Notes under the pieces: model-generated
What the model was told of the DNA's origin: nothing
Database searches by the model: none
Seen by the model: the letters and a program-made list of their open reading frames with translations, nothing else
Program-made: the position numbers and the translations under genes
Shown here: positions 24,847-34,592 of the stretch, piece by piece
Layout of the letters: each line of letters starts with the position of its first letter
How positions within the stretch are numbered: position 1 is the first letter of the stretch
Origin: Rossellomorea vietnamensis
GTDB taxonomy: Bacteria; Bacillota; Bacilli; Bacillales; Bacillaceae_B
NCBI RefSeq assembly: GCF_025398035.1
Contig: NZ_CP104558.1
Span: 2,956,501-3,020,500, forward strand
Length of the DNA: 64,000 nt
Reading direction: 5' to 3'

Positions 24847-25719
24847 ATGCGTTTTGATGAGGCTTATTCAGGTAATGTGTTTATTAAGAGCCATCCTTCT
24901 TATGAGGACAGCCAGGTGGTCCTTTATGGGATGCCGATGGATTGGACGGTGAGTTATCGTCCTGGTTCCCGTTTCGGTCCTGCCCGTATCCGCGAGGTGT
25001 CGATCGGTCTGGAAGAGTATAGTGCGTATCTTGACCGGGAACTTGAAGAAGTGAAATACTATGATGCCGGTGATATCCCGCTACCATTCGGTAACCCGCA
25101 GCGAAGCATCGATATGATTGAAGACTATATCGACGGGCTCCTTGGTGACGGGAAGATCCCATTCGGAATGGGTGGAGAGCATCTGGTCTCATGGCCGGTG
25201 ATGAAAGCCATCGCGAAGAAATACCCGGATCTTGCCATCATCCATATGGACGCTCACACTGATCTGCGTGAAGAGTATGAAGGGGAGCCGCTATCCCACT
25301 CGACTCCGATCCGCAAGATCGCCGAGCATATCGGACCGAAGAACGTCTATTCATTCGGGATCCGTTCCGGTATGAAGGAAGAATTCCAATGGGCGAAGGA
25401 AAATGGCATGCACATTTCCAAATTCGAAGTGCTCGAGCCATTGAAGGAAATCCTTCCACAGCTTGCAGGACGCCCTGTGTATGTGACGATCGATATTGAC
25501 GTCTTAGACCCTGCCCACGCTCCTGGAACTGGAACCGTGGACTGCGGCGGCATCACATCCAAGGAATTACTCGCATCCATCCATGCCATCGCTCACTCTG
25601 ACGTGAACGTCGTGGGAGCGGATCTTGTGGAAGTGGCGCCCATCTATGATCCATCCGAGCAGACAGCGAATACGGCAAGCAAGCTGATCCGTGAAATGCT
25701 CCTTGGCTGGGTAAAATAA
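24847..25719 (+). CDS. speB: Agmatinase
   Basis: Binuclear manganese ureohydrolase (290 aa, the same as B. subtilis SpeB), converting agmatine to putrescine and urea. Metal ligands: His in GMGGEHLVSW (about 112), HMDAHTDL (about 135-141) and DIDVLDPAHAPGTG (about 214-227). ATG at 24847 matches known N-termini (MRFDEAYSG); AGAGAGG lies nine bases upstream. Works with speE upstream. Confidence 0.96.
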   Translation: MRFDEAYSGNVFIKSHPSYEDSQVVLYGMPMDWTVSYRPGSRFGPARIREVSIGLEEYSAYLDRELEEVKYYDAGDIPLPFGNPQRSIDMIEDYIDGLLGDGKIPFGMGGEHLVSWPVMKAIAKKYPDLAIIHMDAHTDLREEYEGEPLSHSTPIRKIAEHIGPKNVYSFGIRSGMKEEFQWAKENGMHISKFEVLEPLKEILPQLAGRPVYVTIDIDVLDPAHAPGTGTVDCGGITSKELLASIHAIAHSDVNVVGADLVEVAPIYDPSEQTANTASKLIREMLLGWVK

Positions 25720-25725
25720 ACCATC

Positions 25726-25758
25726 AAAGCCTCTTCTCATCGGCAGAAGAGGCTTTTC
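25726..25758 (+). terminator. Terminator of speB
   Basis: AAAGCCTCTTCT, seven-base loop, AGAAGAGGCTTTT; perfect 12-bp stem. Confidence 0.9.
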
Positions 25759-25872
25759 TTCTGCCGATAATCCGCTTACATTCCTCCAATAAATGAAAAC
25801 TCACCGTGTTCCATTGCAATTTCCCACAATACTTCTTATACTTAATTAGTTAGAAGGAAGGGACGTCTATTT

Positions 25873-25884
25873 GAGGGACGGACC
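25873..25884 (-). repeat. Dispersed repeat, copy 5 (12 of 13 bp)
   Basis: GAGGGACGGACC, then C instead of T, upstream of ywiB. Confidence 0.85.
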
Positions 25885-25926
25885 CATCACTTGATCGGAC
25901 CCTAAAAAGAAAAGGATGTGAGTGGT

Positions 25927-26364
25927 TTGACGGCAAAAGCGGATTCTACCCCTGTCAAAGTTCACTTGAAAACCAAAATCACAATAGGAGAGGAAAGTGA
26001 CTCTTTTGAATTGGTATCATTTGGTCGATACTATGAAAAAGGAGATGCCGTTTTTCTAAAGTACGATGAAGTACAAGAGGAAGGGACCACTCATACGATC
26101 GTTAAAGTCACGGATCGACAGGCCCTCATCCTCAGAAGCGGGGCAGTCAAAATGAGAATGGCCTTCAACGAACTCGAGGAACAGAACGGTTCTTACGAGA
26201 GCCAACTCGGTACCCTTTTACTTACAACCAAAACGAAAACACTTTCACATACACAGAGTGACTCGGAGCTTGAAGGGAACTTCAACCTTTCTTACGAGTT
26301 AAAGATGCAGGACAGTCCAGTGGGGGATTATGTCATGTCCATTCACTATAAGGAGGAAGCATAG
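25927..26364 (+). CDS. ywiB: YwiB family protein (DUF1934)
   Basis: A 145-residue beta-barrel (calycin-like) protein of DUF1934, located before argS as in B. subtilis. Blocks seen: [35 protein letters not shown] and [12 protein letters not shown]. Function unknown. TTG at 25927 has AAAGGA ten bases upstream; GTG at 25918 is too close to it. argS begins four bases after its stop. Confidence 0.86.
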   Translation: MTAKADSTPVKVHLKTKITIGEESDSFELVSFGRYYEKGDAVFLKYDEVQEEGTTHTIVKVTDRQALILRSGAVKMRMAFNELEEQNGSYESQLGTLLLTTKTKTLSHTQSDSELEGNFNLSYELKMQDSPVGDYVMSIHYKEEA

Positions 26365-26368
26365 CGAT

Positions 26369-28039
26369 ATGAATATCGTCGAAAAAGTACAAGAAAACCT
26401 GAAAGCCGAAATTAAAGCAGCGGTCCTGAAAGCGGGACTTGCAACTGAGGATCAGATCCCGGATGTCATCCTTGAGATCCCGAAAGAAAAGTCCCACGGG
26501 GATTATTCAACGAATATGGCGATGCAGCTTGCAAGAGTCGCCAAAAAAGCGCCGCGCATGATCGCTGACGACATCGTCGCTAACTTCGACCAGTCCAAAG
26601 CGTCCATTGAAAAAATGGAGATTGCTGGACCAGGATTCATCAATTTCTACATGAACAACGAATACTTAACAGATTTGATCCCGTTGATTCTTGATCAAGA
26701 TCAGGAATATGGTCAATCAGACGCCGGAAATGGCGAGAGAGTGAACGTCGAGTTCGTATCCGCCAACCCTACAGGCGACCTTCATCTTGGTCATGCACGT
26801 GGAGCGGCCGTCGGTGATTCCTTATGTAACGTCCTTGAAAAAGCGGGCTATAACGTAACCCGTGAGTACTACATCAATGACGCCGGGAACCAGATCCACA
26901 ACCTGGCGGTCTCCGTTGAAGCACGTTACTTCCAGGCCCTTGGACAAGATAAGGCGATGCCTGAAGACGGGTATCACGGCCAGGACATCATCGGAATCGG
27001 AAAGAAACTGGCTGAAGAATTCGGTTCGAAATACGCAGAAGTAAGCGATGAAGAACGCTACAAGTTTTTCCGTGAATATGGCCTGAAGATCGAAATGGCC
27101 AAGCTTCAAAAGGATCTCGAAATGTTCCGCGTTCCGTTCAACGTGTGGTACTCTGAAACATCCCTTTATGAAAATGGGAAAATCGATGCGGCATTGAAGA
27201 CGCTGAGAGATAACGGTCACGTATACGAAGAGGACGGCGCGACCTGGTTCCGTTCTACTGAACTTGGCGATGACAAGAACCGTGTCCTGATCAAGAACGA
27301 CGGTACGTACACATACCTGACTCCGGATATTTCGTATCACCAGGATAAATTCGAGCGCGGGCATGATGTACTCATCAACATCTGGGGAGCCGACCATCAC
27401 GGATACATCCCGCGTATGAAAGCGGCCATCGAAGCACTTGGTTTTGACCGGGACAAACTTGAAGTGGAAGTCATCCAACTCGTTCACCTTTATAAAAATG
27501 GTGAAAAGATGAAGATGAGTAAGCGTACAGGAAAAGCGGTTACGTTACGTGAGCTTGTGGAAGAGGTGGGCCTCGACGCTGTCCGCTATTTCTTCGCCAT
27601 GAGAAGTGCCGACACGCATATGGACTTTGACCTGGACTTAGCGGTTTCCCAGTCCAACGAAAACCCTGTGTACTATGCTCAATATGCCCACGCGCGTATT
27701 TGCAGCATCCTTCGCCAGGCAGAAGAACAGGGACTTGCTTCAGAAGACAAGATCGACCTAAAGCTGATCGGTACGGAAAAAGAAGTCGACCTACTGAAAA
27801 AGCTGGGTGAATTCCCGCAAATGATCGCCGACGCTGCGGAGAAACGCACGCCTCACCGTGTGGCAAACTACATCAACGACCTGGCATCTGCTTTCCACAG
27901 CTTCTACAACGCCAACAAGGTACTTGATGAAGAAAACCGTGAACTGACGACAGCACGTCTTGCTTTAGTGAAAGTCGTACGTGTCACGTTACAAAACGCT
28001 CTTGCCTTGATCGGTGTAGCAGCTCCGGAAAAAATGTAA
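26369..28039 (+). CDS. argS: Arginyl-tRNA synthetase
   Basis: Class I synthetase (556 aa), charging tRNA-Arg. N-terminal tRNA-D-loop domain (to about 115), catalytic core with HIGH-type [15 protein letters not shown] (about 130-145), KMSKS-type [16 protein letters not shown] (about 375), and C-terminal DALR anticodon domain ending [21 protein letters not shown] at 26369 follows AAGGAGG. Coupled with ywiB. No T-box was found upstream. Confidence 0.97.
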   Translation: MNIVEKVQENLKAEIKAAVLKAGLATEDQIPDVILEIPKEKSHGDYSTNMAMQLARVAKKAPRMIADDIVANFDQSKASIEKMEIAGPGFINFYMNNEYLTDLIPLILDQDQEYGQSDAGNGERVNVEFVSANPTGDLHLGHARGAAVGDSLCNVLEKAGYNVTREYYINDAGNQIHNLAVSVEARYFQALGQDKAMPEDGYHGQDIIGIGKKLAEEFGSKYAEVSDEERYKFFREYGLKIEMAKLQKDLEMFRVPFNVWYSETSLYENGKIDAALKTLRDNGHVYEEDGATWFRSTELGDDKNRVLIKNDGTYTYLTPDISYHQDKFERGHDVLINIWGADHHGYIPRMKAAIEALGFDRDKLEVEVIQLVHLYKNGEKMKMSKRTGKAVTLRELVEEVGLDAVRYFFAMRSADTHMDFDLDLAVSQSNENPVYYAQYAHARICSILRQAEEQGLASEDKIDLKLIGTEKEVDLLKKLGEFPQMIADAAEKRTPHRVANYINDLASAFHSFYNANKVLDEENRELTTARLALVKVVRVTLQNALALIGVAAPEKM

Positions 28040-28052
28040 ATAGGCGCATACC

Positions 28053-28086
28053 AAAGGTCCGTCCCTCATCAGGATGGACCTTTTTC
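28053..28086 (+). terminator. Terminator of argS using a dispersed repeat copy
   Basis: AAAGGTCCGTCC pairs with GGATGGACCTTT, followed by T. Its left arm is repeat copy 28055-28067. Confidence 0.85.
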
Positions 28087-28144
28087 TTATATTTCGGCTG
28101 CTTTAACGTATAATAATGGAAGATGGATGAAGGAGGAGAATGGT

Positions 28145-28324
28145 ATGAAAACGGTCGTATTGGCTATCGTAACCGGGTTTTTAGTCGGGTTTATCTTTGC
28201 TTTATTTAAGTTACCGATACCTGCCCCGCCAGCACTGGCAGGCATTGCAGGAATCGTGGGTATTTATCTTGGGTTCAAAGCCTTCATGGCGATCCAGCCC
28301 TGGATTGAGTCTGTATTTAAATAA
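28145..28324 (+). CDS. XapX domain small membrane protein
   Basis: A 59-residue protein of two hydrophobic helices: VVLAIVTGFLVGFIFALF, then PAPPALAGIAGIVGIYLGFK. The Pro-rich turn PIPAPPALAG between the helices is the XapX signature. Function unknown. ATG at 28145 follows GGAGGAGAATGG. Confidence 0.85.
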   Translation: MKTVVLAIVTGFLVGFIFALFKLPIPAPPALAGIAGIVGIYLGFKAFMAIQPWIESVFK

Positions 28325-28335
28325 TATGTACATAA

Positions 28336-28367
28336 AAAAGATGAACACCCAAGTGTCCATCTTTTCT
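28336..28367. terminator. Shared terminator between xapX gene and uvsE
   Basis: AAAAGATGAACAC, CCAA, GTGTCCATCTTTT with T-rich flanks both ways. Confidence 0.8.
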
Positions 28368-28370
28368 TCT

Positions 28371-29324
28371 TTACCACTCAAGGGTCCCGCCATCGATCCT
28401 TTTCACTCCGCGAATAGAGGACAGATCCTCAATCAGCTTCAGCATGGCAAGATCTTTATGTTTGGCTTCGATCATAAAATCCACATCCTGATCCAACGTT
28501 TTCAGGGTTTTGAAGAAACCTTCCACAAATCCCGGATCGACCAGGTCGGCATGGGAGCGGAAGGCACTAGCGGATTTAGGGGAGGAAATATGTATTTTCG
28601 GCACTAAATCTCTCCTGTCCCAAGTGGAGAAAATATCCTCAAGGTACCCCTCTAGAGGTTTCTCACCCGGATTTGCCTCATGGTGATGAATGTCCAGGAC
28701 CATGGGGATATTCTCTTTTCGACAAGCGGTGAGCGTTTCCTCGACGGTATAGGTCTTGTCGTCATTCTCAAGGGTCATGATGTCTTTTACATCCGGAGGG
28801 AGGTCCTTCAGGTTTTCATGAAAACGGACCAGGGTTTCTTCCTTATCCCCGTAGCTCCCGCCGATATGGATATTGATGACGGAATCCTTCTCGATCCCCA
28901 TATATTCAAGCATCCGGTAGTGATACACCATATCCTTCACGGCATTGTCCGTCACATGCTGCTTGGGACTCGTGAATAAGGTGAACTGGTTCGGGTGAAA
29001 GCTCGCCCTGATCCCGAACTTTTTGATCAGATCGCCAAGTTCTTTCCATTCGTGCAGAAAAGGGGAATGGAAATCCCATTCCACCTCAGGATGGGTGGCA
29101 AGGGGAACGAGGGAGCTGGATAATCGGTACACCTTGATTTCGTGAGCCGCACATAGATACAGGATGCGTTTCGTATGCTCCAGGTTTAATCTCGTCACTT
29201 CCTTCAGGCGGTCCATCCGCTCGGCTTTAGGTAACTCTGTGTATCGCTTGTATGTCATGGTTTTGGCCGGGCTTGCATCCCATAAAGAGAGGGAGTTCGC
29301 CACGAATCCAAGTCGGACTTTCAT
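28371..29324 (-). CDS. uvsE: UV DNA damage endonuclease UvsE
   Basis: TIM-barrel UVDE-type nuclease (317 aa) that nicks 5' of UV photoproducts. N-terminal LGFVANSLSLWDASPAKTMT, FHPNQFTLF, INIHIGGSYGDKE, MTLENDDKTYTVEE and MVLDIHHHEANPG supply the metal-binding His/Glu/Asp. In B. subtilis (ywjD) expression is in sporulation, giving UV repair in spores. It lies 11 bases after clsB in the same direction, as in B. subtilis. Confidence 0.95.
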   Translation of the reverse strand: MKVRLGFVANSLSLWDASPAKTMTYKRYTELPKAERMDRLKEVTRLNLEHTKRILYLCAAHEIKVYRLSSSLVPLATHPEVEWDFHSPFLHEWKELGDLIKKFGIRASFHPNQFTLFTSPKQHVTDNAVKDMVYHYRMLEYMGIEKDSVINIHIGGSYGDKEETLVRFHENLKDLPPDVKDIMTLENDDKTYTVEETLTACRKENIPMVLDIHHHEANPGEKPLEGYLEDIFSTWDRRDLVPKIHISSPKSASAFRSHADLVDPGFVEGFFKTLKTLDQDVDFMIEAKHKDLAMLKLIEDLSSIRGVKRIDGGTLEW

Positions 29325-29335
29325 GTGTCATCCCC

Positions 29336-30541
29336 CTAAAGTAAGATTGAAATGGCTGAAGCGACGCGTTCCTTTAACCGGGTGAGCATGGAAACCGAAG
29401 AGAGGTCGCTTTCGCTTAACATGTCGGATGCCGACATGTCTTTTTCCATTTCCTTTTTCAACGTCTGGATAAATCCTTTATCGTAGATCAGATTATTGAT
29501 TTCAAAATTGATAAAGAAGCTCCGCTTATCAAAATTGGCCGTGCCGATATCACAGAAATGGTCATCCACGACCATCACCTTTGCATGATAAAAGCCGTCC
29601 ATGAATTGATACACTTTCGCACCCCTGGCAAGCAGAGGCCTGAAATAAGGGAAGGCCGCTTCCTTCACCAGCATATGATCGGCATTATTCGGGATGATGA
29701 TCTTGACGGTAACCCCTCTGTCCAGAGCACCCAAAAGCGCGTCCATCAAGATGGGAGTTGCAATGAAGTAGGGTGTCCCGATAATGATTTCGCTTTGTGC
29801 TTCATCGATGAATTTCCCAAAGAAGTCCTCGATATTAACCCCCTCGGTCGGGAAAATTTGATGCTGGATGCTTCCTTTTTCAGCGGGAGGGAAGTACTTT
29901 GCTTCGTTCTTCAAATCCTTCTGTGTGGCACGGAACCAGTCAATGCAGAATTCAGTCTGAAGATCGTGTACGCCTTCCCCTTCCAACCGGAGATGATAAT
30001 CCCTCCAGGGAGAAAGCTCAGGCTTATCATTTTCATCGATATATTCCTTCCCGATATTGTAGCCACCTAAATAACCGATCGTACCATCAATGACGGTAAT
30101 CTTTCGGTGATTACGCTGCTGGGAAGAGAAAAACAGGTAGGGAAGCTTGACCCTCCGGCAGAAATCGACTTCCACACCCGCGTCCCGAAGCTCCTTCACC
30201 TTCGACTTCGGGACGTTATGACTGCCTAGCTGATCCATCAGAAGACGGACTTCAATCCCTTCCTGTGCCTTTCCTTTCAGTAATTCCAGGAACCTCAGTG
30301 CAAAATGGTCATCCTGGACGATATAAAATAATACATGAATGGAGGCCCTTGCTTCTCTCATCTCTTTAAACATTTGATCGAAAAGCTCAGGTCCCCTTGA
30401 AAACAGTTGGATATCACTCATTCTTGTCTCATAATCTCTTCTTGTCCGCGTCCGGATGAAATGACTTCTTCCCAATTTGAAATCGAGCATCAGCCATCCG
30501 ATGATTGCGACAAGGATCACCAATAGAATTAACCACCACAT
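29336..30541 (-). CDS. clsB: Cardiolipin synthase (ClsB/YwjE type)
   Basis: Phospholipase D family enzyme (401 aa) joining phosphatidylglycerols to cardiolipin. One N-terminal membrane helix (LILLVILVAIIGWLMLDFKL) rather than two, and the shorter length, match YwjE rather than the 480-500 aa forms. Two HKD motifs: HRKITVIDGTIGYLGG (about 145) and HAKVMVVDDHFCDIGTANFD (about 320). Forms a unit with uvsE. Confidence 0.92.
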   Translation of the reverse strand: MWWLILLVILVAIIGWLMLDFKLGRSHFIRTRTRRDYETRMSDIQLFSRGPELFDQMFKEMREARASIHVLFYIVQDDHFALRFLELLKGKAQEGIEVRLLMDQLGSHNVPKSKVKELRDAGVEVDFCRRVKLPYLFFSSQQRNHRKITVIDGTIGYLGGYNIGKEYIDENDKPELSPWRDYHLRLEGEGVHDLQTEFCIDWFRATQKDLKNEAKYFPPAEKGSIQHQIFPTEGVNIEDFFGKFIDEAQSEIIIGTPYFIATPILMDALLGALDRGVTVKIIIPNNADHMLVKEAAFPYFRPLLARGAKVYQFMDGFYHAKVMVVDDHFCDIGTANFDKRSFFINFEINNLIYDKGFIQTLKKEMEKDMSASDMLSESDLSSVSMLTRLKERVASAISILL

Positions 30542-30721
30542 AAAATCACTCTCTCATTTGCATTGTCTTTAGTATGTCCTCTTTCTTTCGTACATTGCAT
30601 CCTTTCTTCTTTTTCCCTTTCATTAGTCCTTTTGAAACCTGTGGGGGTACGGAAAGTCCTGTTTTTTTACGAGAGGAAGGATCTTCCTTGAAAAGGTTTT
30701 CATTTTTATTCGGAAAAACCA

Positions 30722-30749
30722 TTGACTGAATGCTCATTCATAATATAAT
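30722..30749 (+). promoter_or_regulatory. Promoter of fadF with an operator in its spacer
   Basis: TTGACT, 16-base spacer, TATAAT. The spacer contains TGAATGCTCATTCA (30727-30740), inverted arms TGAATG/CATTCA, similar to acyl-CoA-responsive TetR sites though shorter than the 18-bp B. subtilis FadR box. The rest of the clsB-fadF gap shows nothing else. Confidence 0.7.
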
Positions 30750-30841
30750 GGAGATATGAACTATTCAGAATATTAATTTGGTTTGTAAAAGTTTGAACAA
30801 AGGGGAAGTTCATCGGACCAAAGAAGGGGGAGTGTTTGTCT

Positions 30842-32959
30842 ATGAATGGGTTACTCATTCTCAATTGGGTCGCATTTATCCTTGTGACCGTTTATGCACT
30901 GAGTCTGTTTGTGTATGTAGTAAAGACGAGAATTGAATATATTAAGCTCGGGAAAAAAGTGGAATTCGACAAACGATTCAAAGAACGATTCCAGAAAATC
31001 CTGGTCAATGTCTTCGGACAGAAGAAGCTCCTGAAGGATAAGAAAAGTGGAGCGATCCACGTCATGTTCTTCTACGGATTCATCCTCGTCCAGTTCGGGG
31101 CCATCGATTTCATATGGAAGGGACTGGCACCGGGAAGTCACTTACCACTTGGACCATTATATCCTGGATTCACATTCTTCCAGGAAATCGTCACACTCAT
31201 GATCCTTGTGGCAGTTGTGTGGGCATTCCATCGCCGCTATGTGGAAAAACTGGTCCGTTTAAAAAGAGGATTCAAATCTGGGCTGGTCTTATTATTCATC
31301 GGTGGATTAATGCTGTCTGTCCTTGTCGGAAATGGAATGGGCATCATCTGGCATGGGGAAGACCTTGCCTGGACGGAGCCTGTTGCATCGCTGATCGCAG
31401 GAGCCCTTGGAGCTATCGGGGAAACGGCTTCCATCGCCATTTTCTATGTAGCCTGGTGGATTCACTTACTATTCTTACTGGCATTCCTTGTGTATGTGCC
31501 GCAATCCAAGCACGCTCACTTGATCGCAGGACCTGCCAATGTGTATTTCAATCGTTTAGACAACCCTGGGAAACTTAAGCCCATCGACTTTGAAGATGAG
31601 TCAGCTGAAAGCTTCGGGGTCGGGAAAATTGAAGAATTCACCCAGCACCAAATGATCGATTTCTACGCATGTGTAGAATGTGGTCGTTGTACAAATATGT
31701 GTCCGGCAACCGGGACAGGGAAAATGCTTTCCCCGATGGATCTCATCGTCAAGCTTCGAGATAACCTGACAAATCACGGTGCTGTCGTGACACAGAAGAA
31801 GCCTTGGGTGCCGACATTCGCATTCAACGGTACAAAAGGGAACCAATTAGCAATGGCAAGTGCGACTCAGGCTGCAGAAGAAGCAGCTGCAGGAGCTACT
31901 TACAGCCCAAGCCTGATCGGGGACGTCATCACGGAAGAAGAAATCTGGGCATGTACAACGTGCCGTAACTGTGAAGACCAATGTCCGGTCATGAACGAAC
32001 ACGTTGATAAAATCATCGACCTTCGCCGTTACCTCGTTCTGACGGAAGGGAAGATGGATGCAGACGCACAGCGCGCCATGCAAAACATCGAGCGCCAGGG
32101 GAATCCTTGGGGTCTGAACCGTAAAGAGCGTGAAAACTGGCGTGAAGCAAGAGAAGACGTCACGATCCCTACGGTAAAAGAAATGAAAAAGGCCGGAGAA
32201 GACTTCGAATTCCTATTCTGGGTCGGATCCATGGGTTCATTTGATAACCGTAGCCAAAAGATTGCCTTATCCTTCGCCAAGCTGATGAATGAAGCGGGAG
32301 TGAAGTTCGCGATCCTTGGGAATAAAGAAAAGAACTCCGGTGACACACCGCGCCGCCTTGGAAATGAATTCTTATTCCAGGAGCTTGCCGGACAAAACAT
32401 CGCCGAATTCGAAAAGCATGAAATCAAGAAAATTGTCACGATCGATCCGCATGCGTACAACATTTTTAAAAATGAGTATCCGGACTTCGGTCTGGAAGCG
32501 GAAGTATATCACCATACAGAACTTCTGCATCAGCTCGTACAAGAAGGACGCTTGAAGCCGCAATACGAAGTGAACGAAACGATCACTTTCCACGACTCCT
32601 GTTACCTTGGCCGATACAACGAAGTGTACGATCCACCGCGTGAGATCTTGAAATCCATTTCCGGCGTGAAGTTGGTCGAGATTGAACGTAACCGTGAAAA
32701 AGGCATGTGCTGTGGAGCGGGTGGAGGACTCATGTGGATGGAAGAAGACGCTGGACACCGCGTCAACGTCTCCCGTACCGAGCAGGCACTGGCTGTCAGT
32801 CCGTCGGTCATCAGCTCTGGCTGTCCATACTGCCTGACGATGCTGTCGGATGGTACGAAAGCGAAGGAAGTGGAAGAAACGGTTTCTACTCTCGACGTAG
32901 CAGAAATCCTTGAAAAAGCCGTTTGTGGCGATCTGAAGGACGAACCGGCTGCATCTTAA
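30842..32959 (+). CDS. fadF: FadF: iron-sulfur electron-transfer protein of beta-oxidation
   Basis: A 705-residue membrane iron-sulfur protein, the B. subtilis YwjF length. About five helices in the first 225 residues; two 4Fe-4S clusters CVECGRCTNMCPATGTG (about 278) and CTTCRNCEDQCPV (about 380); two heterodisulfide-reductase CCG-type blocks (FHDSCYLGRYNEVYD, MCCGAGGGLMW). It most likely passes electrons from acyl-CoA dehydrogenases to the membrane quinone pool. ATG at 30842 follows GGGGGAG; in-frame TTG at 30836 is less likely. Confidence 0.9.
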   Translation: MNGLLILNWVAFILVTVYALSLFVYVVKTRIEYIKLGKKVEFDKRFKERFQKILVNVFGQKKLLKDKKSGAIHVMFFYGFILVQFGAIDFIWKGLAPGSHLPLGPLYPGFTFFQEIVTLMILVAVVWAFHRRYVEKLVRLKRGFKSGLVLLFIGGLMLSVLVGNGMGIIWHGEDLAWTEPVASLIAGALGAIGETASIAIFYVAWWIHLLFLLAFLVYVPQSKHAHLIAGPANVYFNRLDNPGKLKPIDFEDESAESFGVGKIEEFTQHQMIDFYACVECGRCTNMCPATGTGKMLSPMDLIVKLRDNLTNHGAVVTQKKPWVPTFAFNGTKGNQLAMASATQAAEEAAAGATYSPSLIGDVITEEEIWACTTCRNCEDQCPVMNEHVDKIIDLRRYLVLTEGKMDADAQRAMQNIERQGNPWGLNRKERENWREAREDVTIPTVKEMKKAGEDFEFLFWVGSMGSFDNRSQKIALSFAKLMNEAGVKFAILGNKEKNSGDTPRRLGNEFLFQELAGQNIAEFEKHEIKKIVTIDPHAYNIFKNEYPDFGLEAEVYHHTELLHQLVQEGRLKPQYEVNETITFHDSCYLGRYNEVYDPPREILKSISGVKLVEIERNREKGMCCGAGGGLMWMEEDAGHRVNVSRTEQALAVSPSVISSGCPYCLTMLSDGTKAKEVEETVSTLDVAEILEKAVCGDLKDEPAAS

Positions 32960-33008
32960 AAAGAATATTATCCTTTAGATAATGAATGGAACACCAGTTC
33001 ATGAAAAC

Positions 33009-33060
33009 AAACAGGAGTGAAACAAAATAGTCTCTATTGCGTTTCGCTCCTATTGTTTTT
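33009..33060 (+). terminator. Terminator of fadF
   Basis: ACAGGAGTGAAAC pairs with GTTTCGCTCCTATTGT, followed by TTTTT. Confidence 0.65.
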
Positions 33061-33148
33061 CTACAATAATAAATTTGATGGAAGAATAAAAACATTCTAA
33101 AAATTGGGTGCGTTCGCACTCGAAATGAAGTACAATAAAGGTATATGG

Positions 33149-33165
33149 GGGACAAAATTTGTCCC
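33149..33165. promoter_or_regulatory. Palindrome GGGACAAAATTTGTCCC
   Basis: Arms GGGACAAA/TTTGTCCC around one A, in the fadF-thiolase gap. Nearby is GTGCGTTCGCAC (33108-33119). Candidate operator; regulator unknown. Confidence 0.5.
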
Positions 33166-33184
33166 TTCTCTTATGAGGATTAGT

Positions 33185-33198
33185 TGAGCGAGCGTTCA
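33185..33198. promoter_or_regulatory. Second TGARYG-NN-CRTTCA operator-like site
   Basis: TGAGCGAGCGTTCA: same 6-2-6 plan as the site in the fadF promoter. Confidence 0.55.
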
Positions 33199-33230
33199 GT
33201 CGAAAGTCGATCAAATTTTTTTAAGGTAAA

Positions 33231-33246
33231 TTGAAAGCGGATACAA
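33231..33246. promoter_or_regulatory. CcpA cre site upstream of the thiolase gene
   Basis: TTGAAAGCGGATACAA matches WTGNAANCGNWNNCAW fully, 31 bases before the start codon; position suits repression. Confidence 0.75.
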
Positions 33247-33277
33247 ATTGACGGATAAAACCATATAAAGGAGAGCG

Positions 33278-34471
33278 ATGGAGATGGGGAAAACGGTTAT
33301 TCTAGACGGAGCAAGAACGCCTTTTGGTAAATTCGGGGGAAGCCTCAGCAGTTTTACAGCTTCAGAGCTTGGCGGTTTCGCTGTGAAGGAAGCCTTGAAA
33401 CGGGCCGGCGTAAACGGGGAAGAAGTCGAAGAAGTCATCCTCGGATCTGTTTTACAAGGGGGACAGGGGCAAATCCCTTCCCGTCAGGCATCGCGCCACG
33501 CGGGCTTACCTTGGAATGTCAAAACGGAAACGATCAATAAAGTCTGTGCATCCGGAATGCGCAGCGTCACACTGGGAGACCAGATCATCCGTGCAGGCGA
33601 CGGCGAAGTGATCGTGGCTGGTGGAATGGAATCCATGTCGAACGCCCCTTACATCCTGCCGAAAGCACGCTGGGGATTCAAGATGGGAGATTCACAGGTA
33701 AAAGACCTGATGGTTCACGACGGCTTGACGTGCAGCTTCAACAACGTCCACATGGGAACGTACGGTAATGAAACAGCGAAGGAATTTGAACTATCAAGAG
33801 AAGATCAGGACGAATGGGCACTCAGAAGCCATCAAAGAGCCGTAAAAGCGACTGAAGAGGGAGTACTCGGTGAAGAAATCGTCGCCGTTGAGGTTCCGCA
33901 GCGCAAAGGAGATCCGGTTGTCGTCGCTAAAGATGAAGCACCAAGGAAAGAAACATCCATCGAAGCACTGGCTAAATTAGGACCGGTCTTCGGATCAGAA
34001 GGAACGATCACAGCCGGGAACGCTCCAGGGGTCAACGACGGAGCGGCTGCCATGGTCCTCATGAGCGAAGAAAGAGCGGTGAAAGAAGGGAAGCAACCAT
34101 TAGCGACGATCCTTGGGCATACGGCCATCGCCGTTGAGGCAAAGGACTTCCCGCAAACACCAGGGCTTGTGATCAACGAGCTTCTCAAGAAAACAGGCAA
34201 ATCCCTTGAAGAAATCGATCTTTTTGAAATAAATGAAGCGTTCGCAGCGGTTGCATTGACAAGCGGAAAAATCGCCGGATTGAATTCTGAAAAAGTCAAT
34301 GTGAACGGTGGAGCGGTCGCCCTTGGTCATCCGATCGGAGCAAGCGGGGCACGCATCATTCTGACACTCGCATACGAACTGAAACGCCGCGGAGGAGGAA
34401 TCGGGATTGCCTCGATCTGCAGTGGAGGCGGTCAAGGGGATGCGATCATGATTGAGGTGGCGAAGCAGTAG
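33278..34471 (+). CDS. Acetyl-CoA C-acyltransferase (thiolase)
   Basis: Thiolase (397 aa), close to MmgA/AtoB type: N-terminal [20 protein letters not shown], acyl-accepting Cys in [11 protein letters not shown] (about 88), [21 protein letters not shown] and the second catalytic Cys in [13 protein letters not shown]. It can cleave or form acetoacetyl-CoA; neighbours indicate degradation. ATG at 33278 or 33284 follows AAAGGAG by 4 or 10 bases. First gene of the acyl-CoA block, under a cre site. Confidence 0.93.
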   Translation: MEMGKTVILDGARTPFGKFGGSLSSFTASELGGFAVKEALKRAGVNGEEVEEVILGSVLQGGQGQIPSRQASRHAGLPWNVKTETINKVCASGMRSVTLGDQIIRAGDGEVIVAGGMESMSNAPYILPKARWGFKMGDSQVKDLMVHDGLTCSFNNVHMGTYGNETAKEFELSREDQDEWALRSHQRAVKATEEGVLGEEIVAVEVPQRKGDPVVVAKDEAPRKETSIEALAKLGPVFGSEGTITAGNAPGVNDGAAAMVLMSEERAVKEGKQPLATILGHTAIAVEAKDFPQTPGLVINELLKKTGKSLEEIDLFEINEAFAAVALTSGKIAGLNSEKVNVNGGAVALGHPIGASGARIILTLAYELKRRGGGIGIASICSGGGQGDAIMIEVAKQ

Positions 34472-34502
34472 GGTGAGTTGTTGTACCAGTATACACCTGA
34501 GT

Positions 34503-34538
34503 TCAGCTGCTGAATTTTCGAAGAAAATCAGCAGCTGA
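34503..34538 (+). terminator. Hairpin between thiolase and hbd genes
   Basis: TCAGCTGCTGA, TTTTC, then GAAAATCAGCAGCTGA: a stem of about 15 bp. No T run follows, so it may be an mRNA-stability element. Confidence 0.6.
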
Positions 34539-34592
34539 CCCACAAAAAAACCAACTAGATTACTAGTCTCATATAACAAAGGGGAGAACAAA

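Noticed and set aside
25759-26368. T-box riboswitch for argS
   Set aside because: No AGGGTGGNACCGCG T-box string or specifier stem; argS lies four bases after ywiB.
26822-27487. 221-codon frame antisense to argS
   Set aside because: Shadow of a conserved essential gene; no ribosome site or family signal.
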